From positions 8,098,858-8,162,857 of the forward strand of contig OU342633.1 of assembly GCA_910589415.1 (NCBI GenBank): a stretch of 64,000 nucleotides of DNA. Reading direction: 5' to 3'. The stretch comes from Malachius bipustulatus (taxonomy: Eukaryota; Arthropoda; Insecta; Coleoptera; Melyridae). This document shows, one piece after another, positions 43,061 to 52,972 of this stretch (its first letter is position 1; every line of letters starts with the position of its first letter). Under the pieces are notes generated by a model. The model was given only the letters and a program-made list of their open reading frames with translations. It was not told the DNA's origin and searched no databases. The position numbers and the translations under genes were made by a program.

Positions 43061-43110
43061 CAGTTCTCCTGATGAAGATCTAAATTAAGATCGAAATATA
43101 TTGAGTTTAA
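43061..43110 (+). ncRNA. hammerhead-ribozyme-like motif, family B, right arm
   Basis: CUGAUGA at 43069-43075, stem II GAUCU (43077-43081) with AGAUC (43088-43092), loop AAAUUA, GAAA at 43093-43096. AUAUAU follows as a self-complementary stem III, then GAG, which can pair with CUC before the core as stem I. One extra A lies between the core and stem II. A palindromic stem III suggests dimer action; this is inference. Confidence 0.55.
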
Positions 43111-43318
43111 CAAAAAAGGATCATACCTTTTATTTGCGACACACCGCTTGCCTTTACCTAATTTTCAAATATATATATTTATATATTTATATATATAATA
43201 TTTGAAACGGAGTAACGCCGTACTCGTTGAAACAACAGATAAATTAATCTAGTGGGCTGGTTACGGCACTGTGTGGCGAGAAAAATGAAACTTCTTTCTT
43301 AGTACACTCTTTATTTTT

Positions 43319-43363
43319 TTCCAACGTTTCGGAGCTGGTTTGGCTCCTTCATCAGGGTACTAC
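43319..43363 (-). ncRNA. hammerhead-ribozyme-like motif, family A, left copy
   Basis: Mirror of 46490-46534 on the minus strand: CUGAUGA (43355-43349), GGAGC-CAAACCA-GCUCC, GAAA, CGUUGG. Confidence 0.6.
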
Positions 43364-44052
43364 AACAAGACAATGTAAAGGTAAGTTGTTGGATCTATCT
43401 TATATTCGAACAATTAATTTAACTAAGTAGGTACTTACAAAATGTTGAGGTTAATTCAAAGCACATGGCTAACATTCTTAGGGGATCATTACTTCAGAGA
43501 TTTTAAAAACAAAATTGGCAGAACTATCAAGAACATGTTAAATAGGACAACTCCTGTAGGTTTAATTCACTTTTACATATTTAAAACACATTTAAAATTT
43601 AAAATTAAAATATTTGGATGGTGGATGACGAATTATTCATGTCTTCACGACCATCTTGTCACTATTATTGCAGCGAGGTGATTGATAACTGAGAAAAAAT
43701 TTTTTAAAAAATTTTTTAACTGATTTGTTGAGACAAGATGACGGTTGACATAATTGACATGTGAAAAGAAGAGAGAGAACTGACAGATGTTACTTCAAGT
43801 TGGTGGATTGTCTTCTGTCTTGTTGACTGATTGATGTGAATAAATTATTTTTTGGGCTAACCAGCTCACTACTACACCCACTATTGAATTGAGGTGAAAA
43901 CCACTTGGGAGATGTTACATTAGATTTTAATTTTATTATATAGCACTGATATAAATAATTTGATTTATATAGCCCCATATAACAATACATTACATAATTG
44001 ATGTTTTTATCCACTACAAGACAATGAGACTGCCGTCACTTTATTTATTTAA

Positions 44053-44964
44053 TTATGCTAGTGATATGAGATATGAATAGATGTTACTCAGATTTTTTGT
44101 GTCTGTATTAGAATTCATTGAATTTTTATTTTTTTGGATGTAAACCATTTCTAAAAAGGACCTTTTTGATGTTCTGTCCTCAGTTTCCAAAATTCTAGAC
44201 TCGGCATAGTTCATTACATGACCGGTGGTTCTACAGTGTGTGGCCAGAGCACATTTTTTGTTTGTTTTTTTGGTGTCACTTTTGTGTTGAGTTATTCTTT
44301 GTTTGAGTTGTTGGGATGTCTGCCCTATGTATGTTCGGTCACAGTTGGAGCAGGGAATGCTGTATACTACACCCCATTTTTTTTCCTTTTCTATTGGGTC
44401 TTTTAGTCTAGAGAAAAGGTTGTTGATTTTGAATTTGTTACTTTTAGCAAATTTCAGGTTGTCCATTTTCAGCACAGAGATGAGTCTGTCGGTAAGGTTG
44501 TTAATTAGTGGTAGAGCCACATATCTCGTCAATGGACTCTCTCGGGGGGAGTTGGAGGTCTCTCTATTTTCTATTGGTGTTCTTTGATTTGGTTGGGGGG
44601 TGTTGGTTGGAAGAGAGGTGCTAAAGAGATGTTTGTTAATTATACTGTTAGGATAACCGTTTTTTTGTAGGATGGACCTGAGCTTGACCAGATTCTCCCG
44701 TCTTAGTGATGGATGACATATTTTTATTATTCTATTTTTTAGGCCTATGATTAGGTTGATTTTTTGTTTAATCGGATGGTTAGATTTATAATGTATGTAT
44801 CTATCTGAATTAGTAGGTTTTCTGTACCAATCAACCATAATTGTGCCGTTTTCTTGTCTTATAGGTTTGGTATCCAGGAAAGGAACACTGTTGTTTGTTT
44901 CTCTTTCCATTGTAAATTGGATGTGTTGATTGAAACCGTTGAAAACTGTCAACGTTTCAATCAA
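44053..44964 (-). pseudogene. Penelope-like RT end plus GIY-YIG endonuclease (left copy)
   Basis: 303 codons, open. Residues about 1-60 (HIQFTMERETNNSVPFLDT, VDWYRKPTNSDRYIHYKSNH) are the last RT block and thumb start of Penelope-like elements. About 200-245 is the GIY-YIG endonuclease: WGVVYSIPCSNCDRTYIGQT with Tyr and Ile-Gly-Gln, and Arg in KQRITQHKS. ALATHCRTTGH gives the conserved His residues. Catalytic RT (YADD-like) is absent through 5' truncation. The endonuclease nicks target DNA for insertion. Reading frame fully preserved, so this is a recent copy. Confidence 0.9.
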
Positions 44965-44971
44965 TTTGGTA

Positions 44972-45803
44972 TCCTTTCCTGGATACCAAACCTATAAGAC
45001 AAGAAAACGGCACAATTATGGTTGATTGGTACAGAAAACCTACTAATTCAGATAGATACATACATTATAAATCTAACCATCCGATTAAACAAAAAATCAA
45101 CCTAATCATAGGCCTAAAAAATAGAATAATAAAAATATGTCATCCATCACTAAGACGGGAGAATCTGGTCAAGCTCAGGTCCATCCTACAAAAAAACGGT
45201 TATCCTAACAGTATAATTAACAAACATCTCTTTAGCACCTCTCTTCCAACCAACACCCCCCAACCAAATCAAAGAACACCAATAGAAAATAGAGAGACCT
45301 CCAACTCCCCCCGAGAGAGTCCATTGACGAGATATGTGGCTCTACCACTAATTAACAACCTTACCGACAGACTCATCTCTGTGCTGAAAATGGACAACCT
45401 GAAATTTGCTAAAAGTAACAAATTCAAAATCAACAACCTTTTCTCTAGACTAAAAGACCCAATAGAAAAGGAAAAAAAATGGGGTGTAGTATACAGCATT
45501 CCCTGCTCCAACTGTGACCGAACATACATAGGGCAGACATCCCAACAACTCAAACAAAGAATAACTCAACACAAAAGTGACACCAAAAAAACAAACAAAA
45601 AATGTGCTCTGGCCACACACTGTAGAACCACCGGTCATGTAATGAACTATGCCGAGTCTAGAATTTTGGAAACTGAGGACAGAACATCAAAAAGGTCCTT
45701 TTTAGAAATGGTTTACATCCAAAAAAATAAAAATTCAATGAATTCTAATACAGACACAAAAAATCTGAGTAACATCTATTCATATCTCATATCACTAGCA
45801 TAA
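44972..45803 (+). pseudogene. Penelope-like thumb plus GIY-YIG endonuclease (right copy)
   Basis: The same protein as the left copy from FLDTK onward, with no residue differences in the shared 261 codons (first ATG 45018). It begins at the palindrome breakpoint; 44964-44990 forms a small hairpin GGTATCC-TTTCCT-GGATACC that may mark snap-back joining. Confidence 0.9.
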
Positions 45804-46489
45804 TTAAATAAATAAAGTGACGGCAGTCTCATTGTCTTGTAGTGGATAAAAACATCAATTATGTAATGTATTGTTATATGGGGCTATATAAATCAAATTA
45901 TTTATATCAGTGCTATATAATAAAATTAAAATCTAATGTAACATCTCCCAAGTGGTTTTCACCTCAATTCAATAGTGGGTGTAGTAGTGAGCTGGTTAGC
46001 CCAAAAAATAATTTATTCACATCAATCAGTCAACAAGACAGAAGACAATCCACCAACTTGAAGTAACATCTGTCAGTTCTCTCTCTTCTTTTCACATGTC
46101 AATTATGTCAACCGTCATCTTGTCTCAACAAATCAGTTAAAAAATTTTTTAAAAAATTTTTTCTCAGTTATCAATCACCTCGCTGCAATAGTGACAAGAT
46201 GGTCGTGAAGACATGAATAATTCGTCATCCACCATCCAAATATTTTAATTTTAAATTTTAAATGTGTTTTAAATATGTAAAAGTGAATTAAACCTACAGG
46301 AGTTGTCCTATTTAACATGTTCTTGATAGTTCTGCCAATTTTGTTTTTAAAATCTCTGAAGTAATGATCCCCTAAGAATGTTAGCCATGTGCTTTGAATT
46401 AACCTCAACATTTTGTAAGTACCTACTTAGTTAAATTAATTGTTCGAATATAAGATAGATCCAACAACTTACCTTTACATTGTCTTGTT

Positions 46490-46534
46490 GTAGTACCCTG
46501 ATGAAGGAGCCAAACCAGCTCCGAAACGTTGGAA
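46490..46534 (+). ncRNA. hammerhead-ribozyme-like motif, family A, right copy
   Basis: CUGAUGA at 46498-46504, stem II GGAGC (46506-46510) with GCUCC (46518-46522), loop CAAACCA, GAAA at 46523-46526. ACGU is a self-complementary minimal stem III, then U and GG, which can pair with the CC before the core. UAGUA upstream can also pair with UACUA at 46548-46552. One extra A lies before stem II. It sits in the 3' terminal region of the Penelope-like copy, where such ribozymes have been reported. Confidence 0.6.
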
Positions 46535-46614
46535 AAAAATAAAGAGTGTACTAAGAAAGAAGTTTCATTTTTCTCGCCACACAGTGCCGTAACCAGCCCA
46601 CTAGATTAATTTAT

Positions 46615-47695
46615 TTATATATATATATATATTTATTTCTCCAAAATCACGATTTTTCGAGTTTCAAAACGCTCCTGTAGCTTTATCTTTCAAGATTAGT
46701 GAACGAAATTTTGGATTCTTGTAAAGCTGAGGAATGACTTTAGATTTTCGTTGAAAAAATTTCCAAAAGTCACGTTACTTCTACAGGGTGTCCTTTCAAA
46801 GTTCCAAGAATCCGGTCCATGAGGCACGGTTTCTGGCCGCAGTTTTCAATCTAGGGGGCTGAAATTTTTGTGAGAGTAAGATGTCTACAAGGACTGGTCT
46901 GGTATTGCACTTGAGCAAAATCGGCCGAGCCATTTCAAAATGGCGGCTATTTGAATTTGCGGAAAATTTACTATTTTTTGAACCCCTGTATGAGCAAGAT
47001 GGCAAAAAAACTTTCACATCAAGTTAACAGGATTGAAAGAAAATTAATTGAAATTTGAGTTAATGCAAAAAAATTGAATTTTTTCCATTAATAAGCCAGT
47101 GGCGTGGGTAGGAAAAGAGTGAAAATGGCTTAATTTCTATAACAGTTTTTGAGCACATTTTTGAAGGAATTGAACTAAAATTTTTACAGTAGACAACTAT
47201 ACTAATATTCTTTAATCTTCAAAAATTTCAAGGATCAAATAAAAAAAATGGCGGAGATATTTAAATTTATTTTACATGATGTAATAGCTTGTAACTCTCC
47301 AAAATTTAAAGAAGCAAATAAGAGAAATGGCGGAGTTTTTCGAATTTTTTTACATGATTTTTATTTCTCTAAAATTTCAAATGTTCGGTTTTCAGAACTC
47401 GCCTGTACCTTTTTAAAGTTAGTCAGTGGCGGGTATATAGGACAAGAGACTAAATTGTTAAATTTTGCCAATTTTTTTTTTTGGTTTATTATATGTAAAA
47501 ATCTATTTTATGGCACGCTTTCAAACGAAATAAAATGCAATTGTCAGTAAGCCACTACGCGAATATCACCTGACTATGTAAAATTTCAGAAAGCCAATTT
47601 AAAAGGCGGCAAAAATTTTCATAGTTGAATCGCATAAAAATACACTATTTCTGCGATTGATGCGCAAGAAGGTTTTTTTTTATTTTCCTGTGAAT
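46615..47695 (+). repeat. right part of the interrupted family L repeat
   Basis: Resumes at a TA-rich run and reads ATTTCTCCAAAATC.CG, CTTTATCTTTCAAGATTAG, CTACAGGGTGTCC, GCCGAGCC.TTTCAAAATGGC, GGCGTGGGTAGGAAAAG, and ends GAATCGCATAAAAATACACT-ATTTCTGCG near 47660. It is colinear with 60990-62665, which has a second internal unit. No ORF. Confidence 0.75.
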
Positions 47696-47728
47696 AGTGA
47701 AAATTGCAAAAAAATAAGTGCCAACTAT

Positions 47729-48580
47729 ACAGGGTTATTCACGGTATACGCCACGGAAGTTTATGGCCGTGTCTCTGGATTTTAGGATCTTTTTATTTTT
47801 GGAGTGGATAAAGACCCGGCAGAGGTACGTTTTAAAATTATATTCATAATGTACAGCGTGTCCCAAAAGCATGAAACATATCAAAGTTATGTTTTTTTAA
47901 ATGGCATGCTCCTATGTTATTGCATTTTTAGATTGTCTGAGAAGAGAAAATAAAATTGGCTTTTACAGTTTGTTGGTGTGTAAATTCAGAAGTTGGTGAG
48001 TTATAAACAAGTGAAAATCGTCATTTTTCAAGTTCAATTTTTTACATGTCCCTATTTTAACTTTTTCTGTACTATCCTATGGTATAGAAACATTTGTGCT
48101 TTCTTTGATTTTTTTATTTGGCGACGCGTGGAGAAATCTCAGAATTTTTCAATTTTTTTATCACCCTGTATAAACATTTTATCTACATCATGGGATAGTA
48201 CATGAAAAGTTAAAATAGGGACATGTAAGCCGTTTTTCTCTATCTTCAGCCATTTTCGTTGTAAAAAATGAATTTTTGAACTTCAAAAATGACGATTTTC
48301 ACTTGTTTATAACTCCAAAACTTCTGAATTTAAACACCAACTGTAAAAGCCAATCTTATTTTCTCTTCTCAGACAATCTAAAAATGCAATAACATAGGAG
48401 CATGCCATTTAAAAAAACATAACTTTGATATGTTTCATGCTTTTGGGACACCTGTACATTATGAATATAATTTTAAAACGTACCTCTGCCAGGTCTCTAT
48501 CCACCCCAAAAATAAAAAGATCCTAAAATCCAGAGACAGGGCCATAAACTTCCGTGGCGTATACCGTGAATAACCCTGTA
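47729..48580. mobile_element. hairpin element, 0.85 kb, ACAGGGTTATTCACGG ends
   Basis: ACAGGGTTATTCACGGTATA at the left, complement at 48560-48580. The arms run about 360 bp inward to a unique core at 48085-48195 (GCGACGCGTGG). It carries the GGGACATGTAAGCCG core in both arms. Confidence 0.8.
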
Positions 48581-48679
48581 TAGAAATAAATATTATTATT
48601 TTTTAAACACATTAACAATCGACAAACAAAGCGTCGAACATTCTTATCCGCCTCATCGTTCGAAACAGAAAAACGATGT

Positions 48680-50345
48680 AAGAGGAAAGAAAAGCTTCGT
48701 GAAGTGAACCGGGAAAACCAGATTGCTATAGCATATTCGATTGACCATCGTTTGACCACGTTTGACCACCCAATAATTTCGTTTGGTCACCTTTTCTTTT
48801 AGTGTAATTGCAAAAAGAAAATTTCGGGCTAATTTCACAAAATTTCCAAGTTGGCTAAATAACGATGTTTAAATACTTATTGTTTGACCATCGTTTGACC
48901 ACGTTTGACCACTCAATAGTTTAGTTTGACAACGTCAAGATATGATTTTTTTAAATTTACGATCCGGCTAACTTCACAATTATACAATAATTCTCTCTGG
49001 AAGCTAAACGGTTCGTTTGCGTGAGTCATAATTTGTTCACCCGGCTTGACCATCGTTTGACCAGGTTTGACCACCCAGTAATTTCGTTTGTCCACGTCCT
49101 GCAAAAATATATGATTTTTTTACATTTCCGATGCGGCTAACTTCACAATTTTACAATCATTTCTGAAAGCCAAACGGCTGGATTTCGACAGTCTAAACTT
49201 GCTCACTTGGTTAAAGAATCTATAAAAGAATGGACCCGCAAGGGTTGGTTTAGAGAACCACTGGGAAACAGCACCAGGCTGCAGACAGGCCAGGCTGTTT
49301 CTGGCCGGTCCGATTGGAAACAGATGGACCAGCATGTCCAGAACGAACCGGAAAGAACTCAGACTACTAGTCGGGGTTCTCACCGGTCACAGCAGTCTGA
49401 ACAGACACCTGCAAGTGATGGGGGTCACTCGGGACCCGGTCTGCCCTAAATGCGGAATGGATGACGAGGACTCCTACCATTATATAGGCGCATGCGAGGT
49501 ATATAGCAGCCTCAGGCTCAACATCTTTGGGTCTGAGGAGCTACAAGAGAAGAAATGAAACTCCTCTCATACAACAACCTTCTGCACTTTATTAAAAGGT
49601 CGGGGAGGTTCGAGTTGGAGTTTCACCATGGTTCGGGTACGGCGAAAAGGGCCCTCGGTGGCCTAGTCGCTTGGGGTGCACCACCCCAACCCATCATACT
49701 ATTACTACTATACTACTGCTCACTTGGTTTGACCATCGTTTGACCAGGTTTGACCACCCAATAATTTCGTTTGACTATACCTTTACAATTCTCTCTGTAA
49801 GCTAAACGGTTTGATTAGGGAGTCGAAACCTGGTTAGCACCTGGTGAGAATTGTAAAATTGTGAAGTTAGCCTGATCGAAAATAAAAAAATCATATCTTT
49901 TTTCCCGGACGTGGTCAAACGAAATTATTGGGTGGTCAAATTTGGTCAAACGATAGTCAAATTGGATGAGCAAGTTATGATTCCCGCAAACGAACCGTGT
50001 AGCTTCTGGAGAGAATTGTATAATTATTGTGAAGTTAGTCGTGTCGAAATTTTGAAAAAAAATCTTTTTTTTTTCTGGGCCTGGTAAAACGAAATTATTG
50101 GGTGCTCAAACGTGGTCAAACGATGGTTCAAACGAATTAGAATTTAAATATTACTATTTACTCAATTTGGAAATTTTGTGAAGTTAGCCGGAAATGTTTA
50201 TTTTTGCAATTACACAAAAACAAAAGGTGGTCAAACGAAATTATTGGGTGGTCAAACGTGGTCAAACGATGGTCAATCGAATGCGCTATAGCAATATGGT
50301 TTTTCCGAGTTTTCCCAGCTCACTTCCCGAATCTAAGAGGAAAGT
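48680..50345. mobile_element. foldback element built of GACCATCGTTTGACCA repeats
   Basis: The outer arms AAGAGGAAAG...GTGAA..GGGAAAACC.(G/T)ATTGCTATAGC match their complement at 50280-50345. Inside each arm a unit CGTTTGACCACGTTTGACCA followed by CCCAATAATTTCGTTTG is repeated about 3 times (48740, 48885, 49045, 49735 and inverted at 49915, 50095, 50225), with GAAGTTAGCC(G) spacers. A non-LTR fragment is inserted at 49213-49716. No ORF of its own. Confidence 0.8.
49213..49716 (+). mobile_element. 5'-truncated non-LTR retrotransposon with 13-bp target duplication
   Basis: Flanked by the exact direct repeat TGCTCACTTGGTT (49200-49212 and 49717-49729). It encodes the ORF2 C-terminus: RKELRLLVGVLTGHSSLNRH, then the Cys/His motif CPKCGMDDEDSYHYIGAC. 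It ends in a TACTACTAT-type tail (49695-49716). Target-primed insertion with 5' truncation explains the structure. Confidence 0.9.
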
Positions 50346-50404
50346 CTGATTTGAGGAGACCTATAACCAAAAAACTATTTTCAGGTATACCTACTGGGTG
50401 ATCC

Positions 50405-50970
50405 AATATCGCTGTACACCATACAACTTGTAATTTTTAATGGGACACCTGTATATTATTACGTTTTCAAATTGTCTGAGGAAACTCACTAAGAATGGTT
50501 TTTGAAGTTGAAATTGGTAACGAGTAATTTATGAGTTTTCATTCTCCGATCATTCTTTAAAAAAATCAGCTTACATTGAAAACGACTCACCGTGTCAGAC
50601 AAACGGCTTACATGACCCTAACTTAACTTTTCATGCAGTATCCTATCATGGCAGATGATATTGTTGTACAGGGTGATGAAAATTATCAGATTTTTCGTCA
50701 TCCTGTAAACATTTTTCATCCACACAGTAATAGGATACTACATGAAAAGGATAGGGACAAGTGAGCCATTTCCGATGTATTGAGCCGTTCACAATGTGAG
50801 CTGCTTTGAAAATAAAAAATCGCAATTTTCATTTGTTTATAACTCATAAATTACTCGTTACCAACTTCAACTTCAAAAACCATTTTTACTGGATTTTCTT
50901 AAAAATTCTGAACATGTAATAATATTACAGGCTTTCCTGTATAGAATAACAAAGGCGTACAGCGATATTT
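50405..50970. mobile_element. hairpin element, ATCGCTGTAC ends
   Basis: CAATATCGCTGTAC at the left and GTACAGCGATATTTG at the right. The arms share AACGAGTAATTTATGAGTTTT, the TTTTTGAAGTTGAA block and the GGTGATGAAAATTATC centre near 50680. Member of the same core family as 41751-42607. Confidence 0.75.
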
Positions 50971-52736
50971 GATACAGCTGAAAATAAAATTTTTCTTTCT
51001 CCATCAGTAAGGCCGCTAGAAATGCCCGACCCACTGTTGCAGGACTCTGTATACTAATTTGTAAATATTAATTTACCACTAAAAATGCCAACAAATCGAG
51101 GAATTTATACAGGTGACATATCTGAGGAATTATTGACAATAGGCCCTAAAAAACATTTTTTAGACATGACATAAAGGCCGATACCTTGGCTAAGTTTAGA
51201 AATAAGCTTAAATCATATCGGGTGGATAAATGTTTATATTTAGATTGATTATGACAACTTTCTGTTGTTATGAGAGAAAACATCACCTTTTTAACGATTT
51301 TTCAACAGCATTTTGGAAAAATGAAATTAAGTGAAAAGTTATTCCTATAATTGATGTTTTCTCTCATAAAATGACTTTTTTCTCGGAAACGGTTCACTTT
51401 ACAGCCGTTAACCAAGAGTACCTTTGTGGTGTAGAAAACTTGGACGCTTCAAAGGCGCTGCTTAAAATTGCATTTATTTCATTGGCTAAGAAACTAGGGG
51501 GTCGAAACCCTCAAAATACCCTAAATCTACGCCACTGAATTTTTTTTAAACCTTTATTTTATAGCAATAATAAGGGGATCAGTGAGCACATAGTGTGTAT
51601 AAGAGCTGAACATTGTATTTCATACACGGTTCCCGAAATATCGTCAAAAAACTGGAAAAATAATATTTCTTCGACATCCTGCATCTTAAAAACGGTGCAT
51701 TTCCGGACACACGCTAATGGGAAATTTTTTGTTTATTTTAGTCTGAAGAATCAGCTTGTGAAGTTTGGCCAACCTTACAGTACACACCCTGTATAATGAG
51801 TGTTTTACATGTACCTAACTTGCATTACGTAGGTACTTGAAATTTTTATACAAGGTGATGAAAATTTCAGATTTTTTATCGCCCTGTATACTAATTTCAT
51901 CTACAGAAAAAGTTTAAATAGGGACATGTAAGCCGTTGTCCGATATCTTGAGCCATTTTTATGTAAACTACTATGAAAATTGAAAATAGCGTTTTACATT
52001 TGTCTATACAGGTTGATCCCGAAATGGCGGACACAGACTCAGTATCTATTCAGTAAATATTCATTTACTTTTTTCTCCAGTATGCCTCCCTTAAGAAGCT
52101 ATATGACTACTTGTGTGGAAAAAAGTCACAACACTGCACGAGATATGTACCCTCATCCAGGCAGAAAAATATTGTGTACGTCTATAATGCACAGTAAGAT
52201 GTTACCATGGAAACATATGAAATGGCAAAACTACTCGTTTTAAACTGCAACTGTAAAAGCTATTCTTATTGCATTTTCTCAGGAATATAAAAATGCCATA
52301 ATATACAGGCTGTTCTGTTTAAAAAAATTGACAATGTCATCATTACTGAGCCAAGGAACACCCTGTACAAAAAAATGTTACGTCAATAAAAAAGTAAATT
52401 GAATTATAAAATTGACCCGCTTTTTAAAATTTTCTTCAAAAGGATTTATTGAAGGGTGCTGAGACTTTTTCAGCACCCTATATGCGCCCGTACTAAATAC
52501 CATTTTAGATGAGACATTTTTCAAGGATAATTTTATAATTATTTTCTCATACTTATACTTTCTTATATATTATAAAAATAAAAAAAAATTAAAATTAATT
52601 AAAAAATTAATTATAATAATTCAAATCATAATGTTTTTTTAACAATTTTTTTATAATTTAACAAGTGCTAATGAAAATTTGAAATACCTACTTAGGTATT
52701 CGTGAAATAAGATAATGAAATTTAAAATTTACTTAC
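50971..52736. other. right part of intron 1 of the upstream desaturase
   Basis: 51780-51990 and 52300-52380 hold fragments of the hairpin-core family (GGGACATGTAAGCCGTTGTC, ACACCCTGTA). The rest is AT-rich with no gene. Confidence 0.5.
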
Positions 52737-52972
52737 ACCACGGCACTAACTTTATTCCACTGGTCCAGTCATAAGTAATCATAGCATAAACAGCCAACAA
52801 GTGAATACCAATTATACCTATCGCATTTGACCAAATTATTTTTGTTTGGAATTCTCCAAATATAGGTATTATTATATTCTTCTCAAAAAAATTGGTAGTT
52901 TTTTCATTTGGTATAATTTCACTAGTAATCTCAGTCTCATTCGTTGTAATCGTCGATGTCAAACCCATATTG
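52737..52972 (-). CDS. acyl-CoA delta-9 desaturase (upstream gene), exon 1 with start codon
   Basis: ATG at 52968-52966; donor GTGGT|GTAAGT. Coding 232 bp. Protein starts MGLTSTITTNETEITSEIIP, a variable N-terminus, then IIWSNAIGIIGIHLLAVYAM, the first membrane segment. TTTTTTAAG|CAATATG just before the ATG is a likely acceptor, so a non-coding first exon lies further right, as in the paralogue. It differs strongly from the paralogue's N-terminus, so the two genes are old duplicates. Confidence 0.9.

Larger units (their letters stand above)
42656..43169. mobile_element. palindrome 2: 0.5-kb inverted pair of a retroelement end
   Basis: Two facing copies of about 255 bp around ATTTTTAT at 42911; I found no mismatch between arms. 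Each outer part carries a hammerhead-like motif (CTGATGAAGATC...GAAA), a Penelope-type terminal hallmark, so it is probably the inverted ends of a second Penelope-like family. No ORF. Confidence 0.85.
43239..46614. mobile_element. palindrome 3: two Penelope-like elements head to head
   Basis: The left copy lies on minus (about 44964 to 43239) and the right copy on plus (44972 to 46614). The arms pair from 43239/46614 inward to 44884/44972 with one 3-bp length difference seen (near 43668/46186). Each arm has the RT C-terminus, a GIY-YIG endonuclease, a 3' UTR and an end with a hammerhead-like motif. The left copy has 87 bp more 5' sequence (44885-44971). Both lack most of the RT. An inverted, 5'-truncated partner is a known Penelope arrangement. 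Confidence 0.9.
29983..52968 (-). other. acyl-CoA delta-9 desaturase gene, complete coding span (five coding exons)
   Basis: The exons 52968-52737, 41374-41244, 35471-35266, 35204-35019 and 30289-29983 sum to 1062 nt, i.e. 353 codons plus stop, with GT-AG introns and compatible phases throughout (1, 0, 2, 2). The length is that of insect fatty-acyl-CoA desaturases of the ER membrane, which use cytochrome b5 electrons. Histidine boxes are HRLWSH, HRVHH and HNYHH. Introns are 11.4 kb, 5.8 kb, 61 bp and 4.7 kb; the three long ones are full of transposons. No stop or frameshift was seen, so it is probably functional. Substrate preference cannot be told. Confidence 0.93.

Noticed and set aside
43442..46411. 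79- and 78-codon mirrored ORFs (MLRLIQSTWLTF...)
   Set aside because: They lie antisense in the 3' region of the Penelope-like copies and appear twice only because of the palindrome.
48740..50280. Spaced GTTTGACCA repeats as a CRISPR-like array
   Set aside because: Eukaryotic context, irregular spacing, opposite orientations in two arms of a foldback element.
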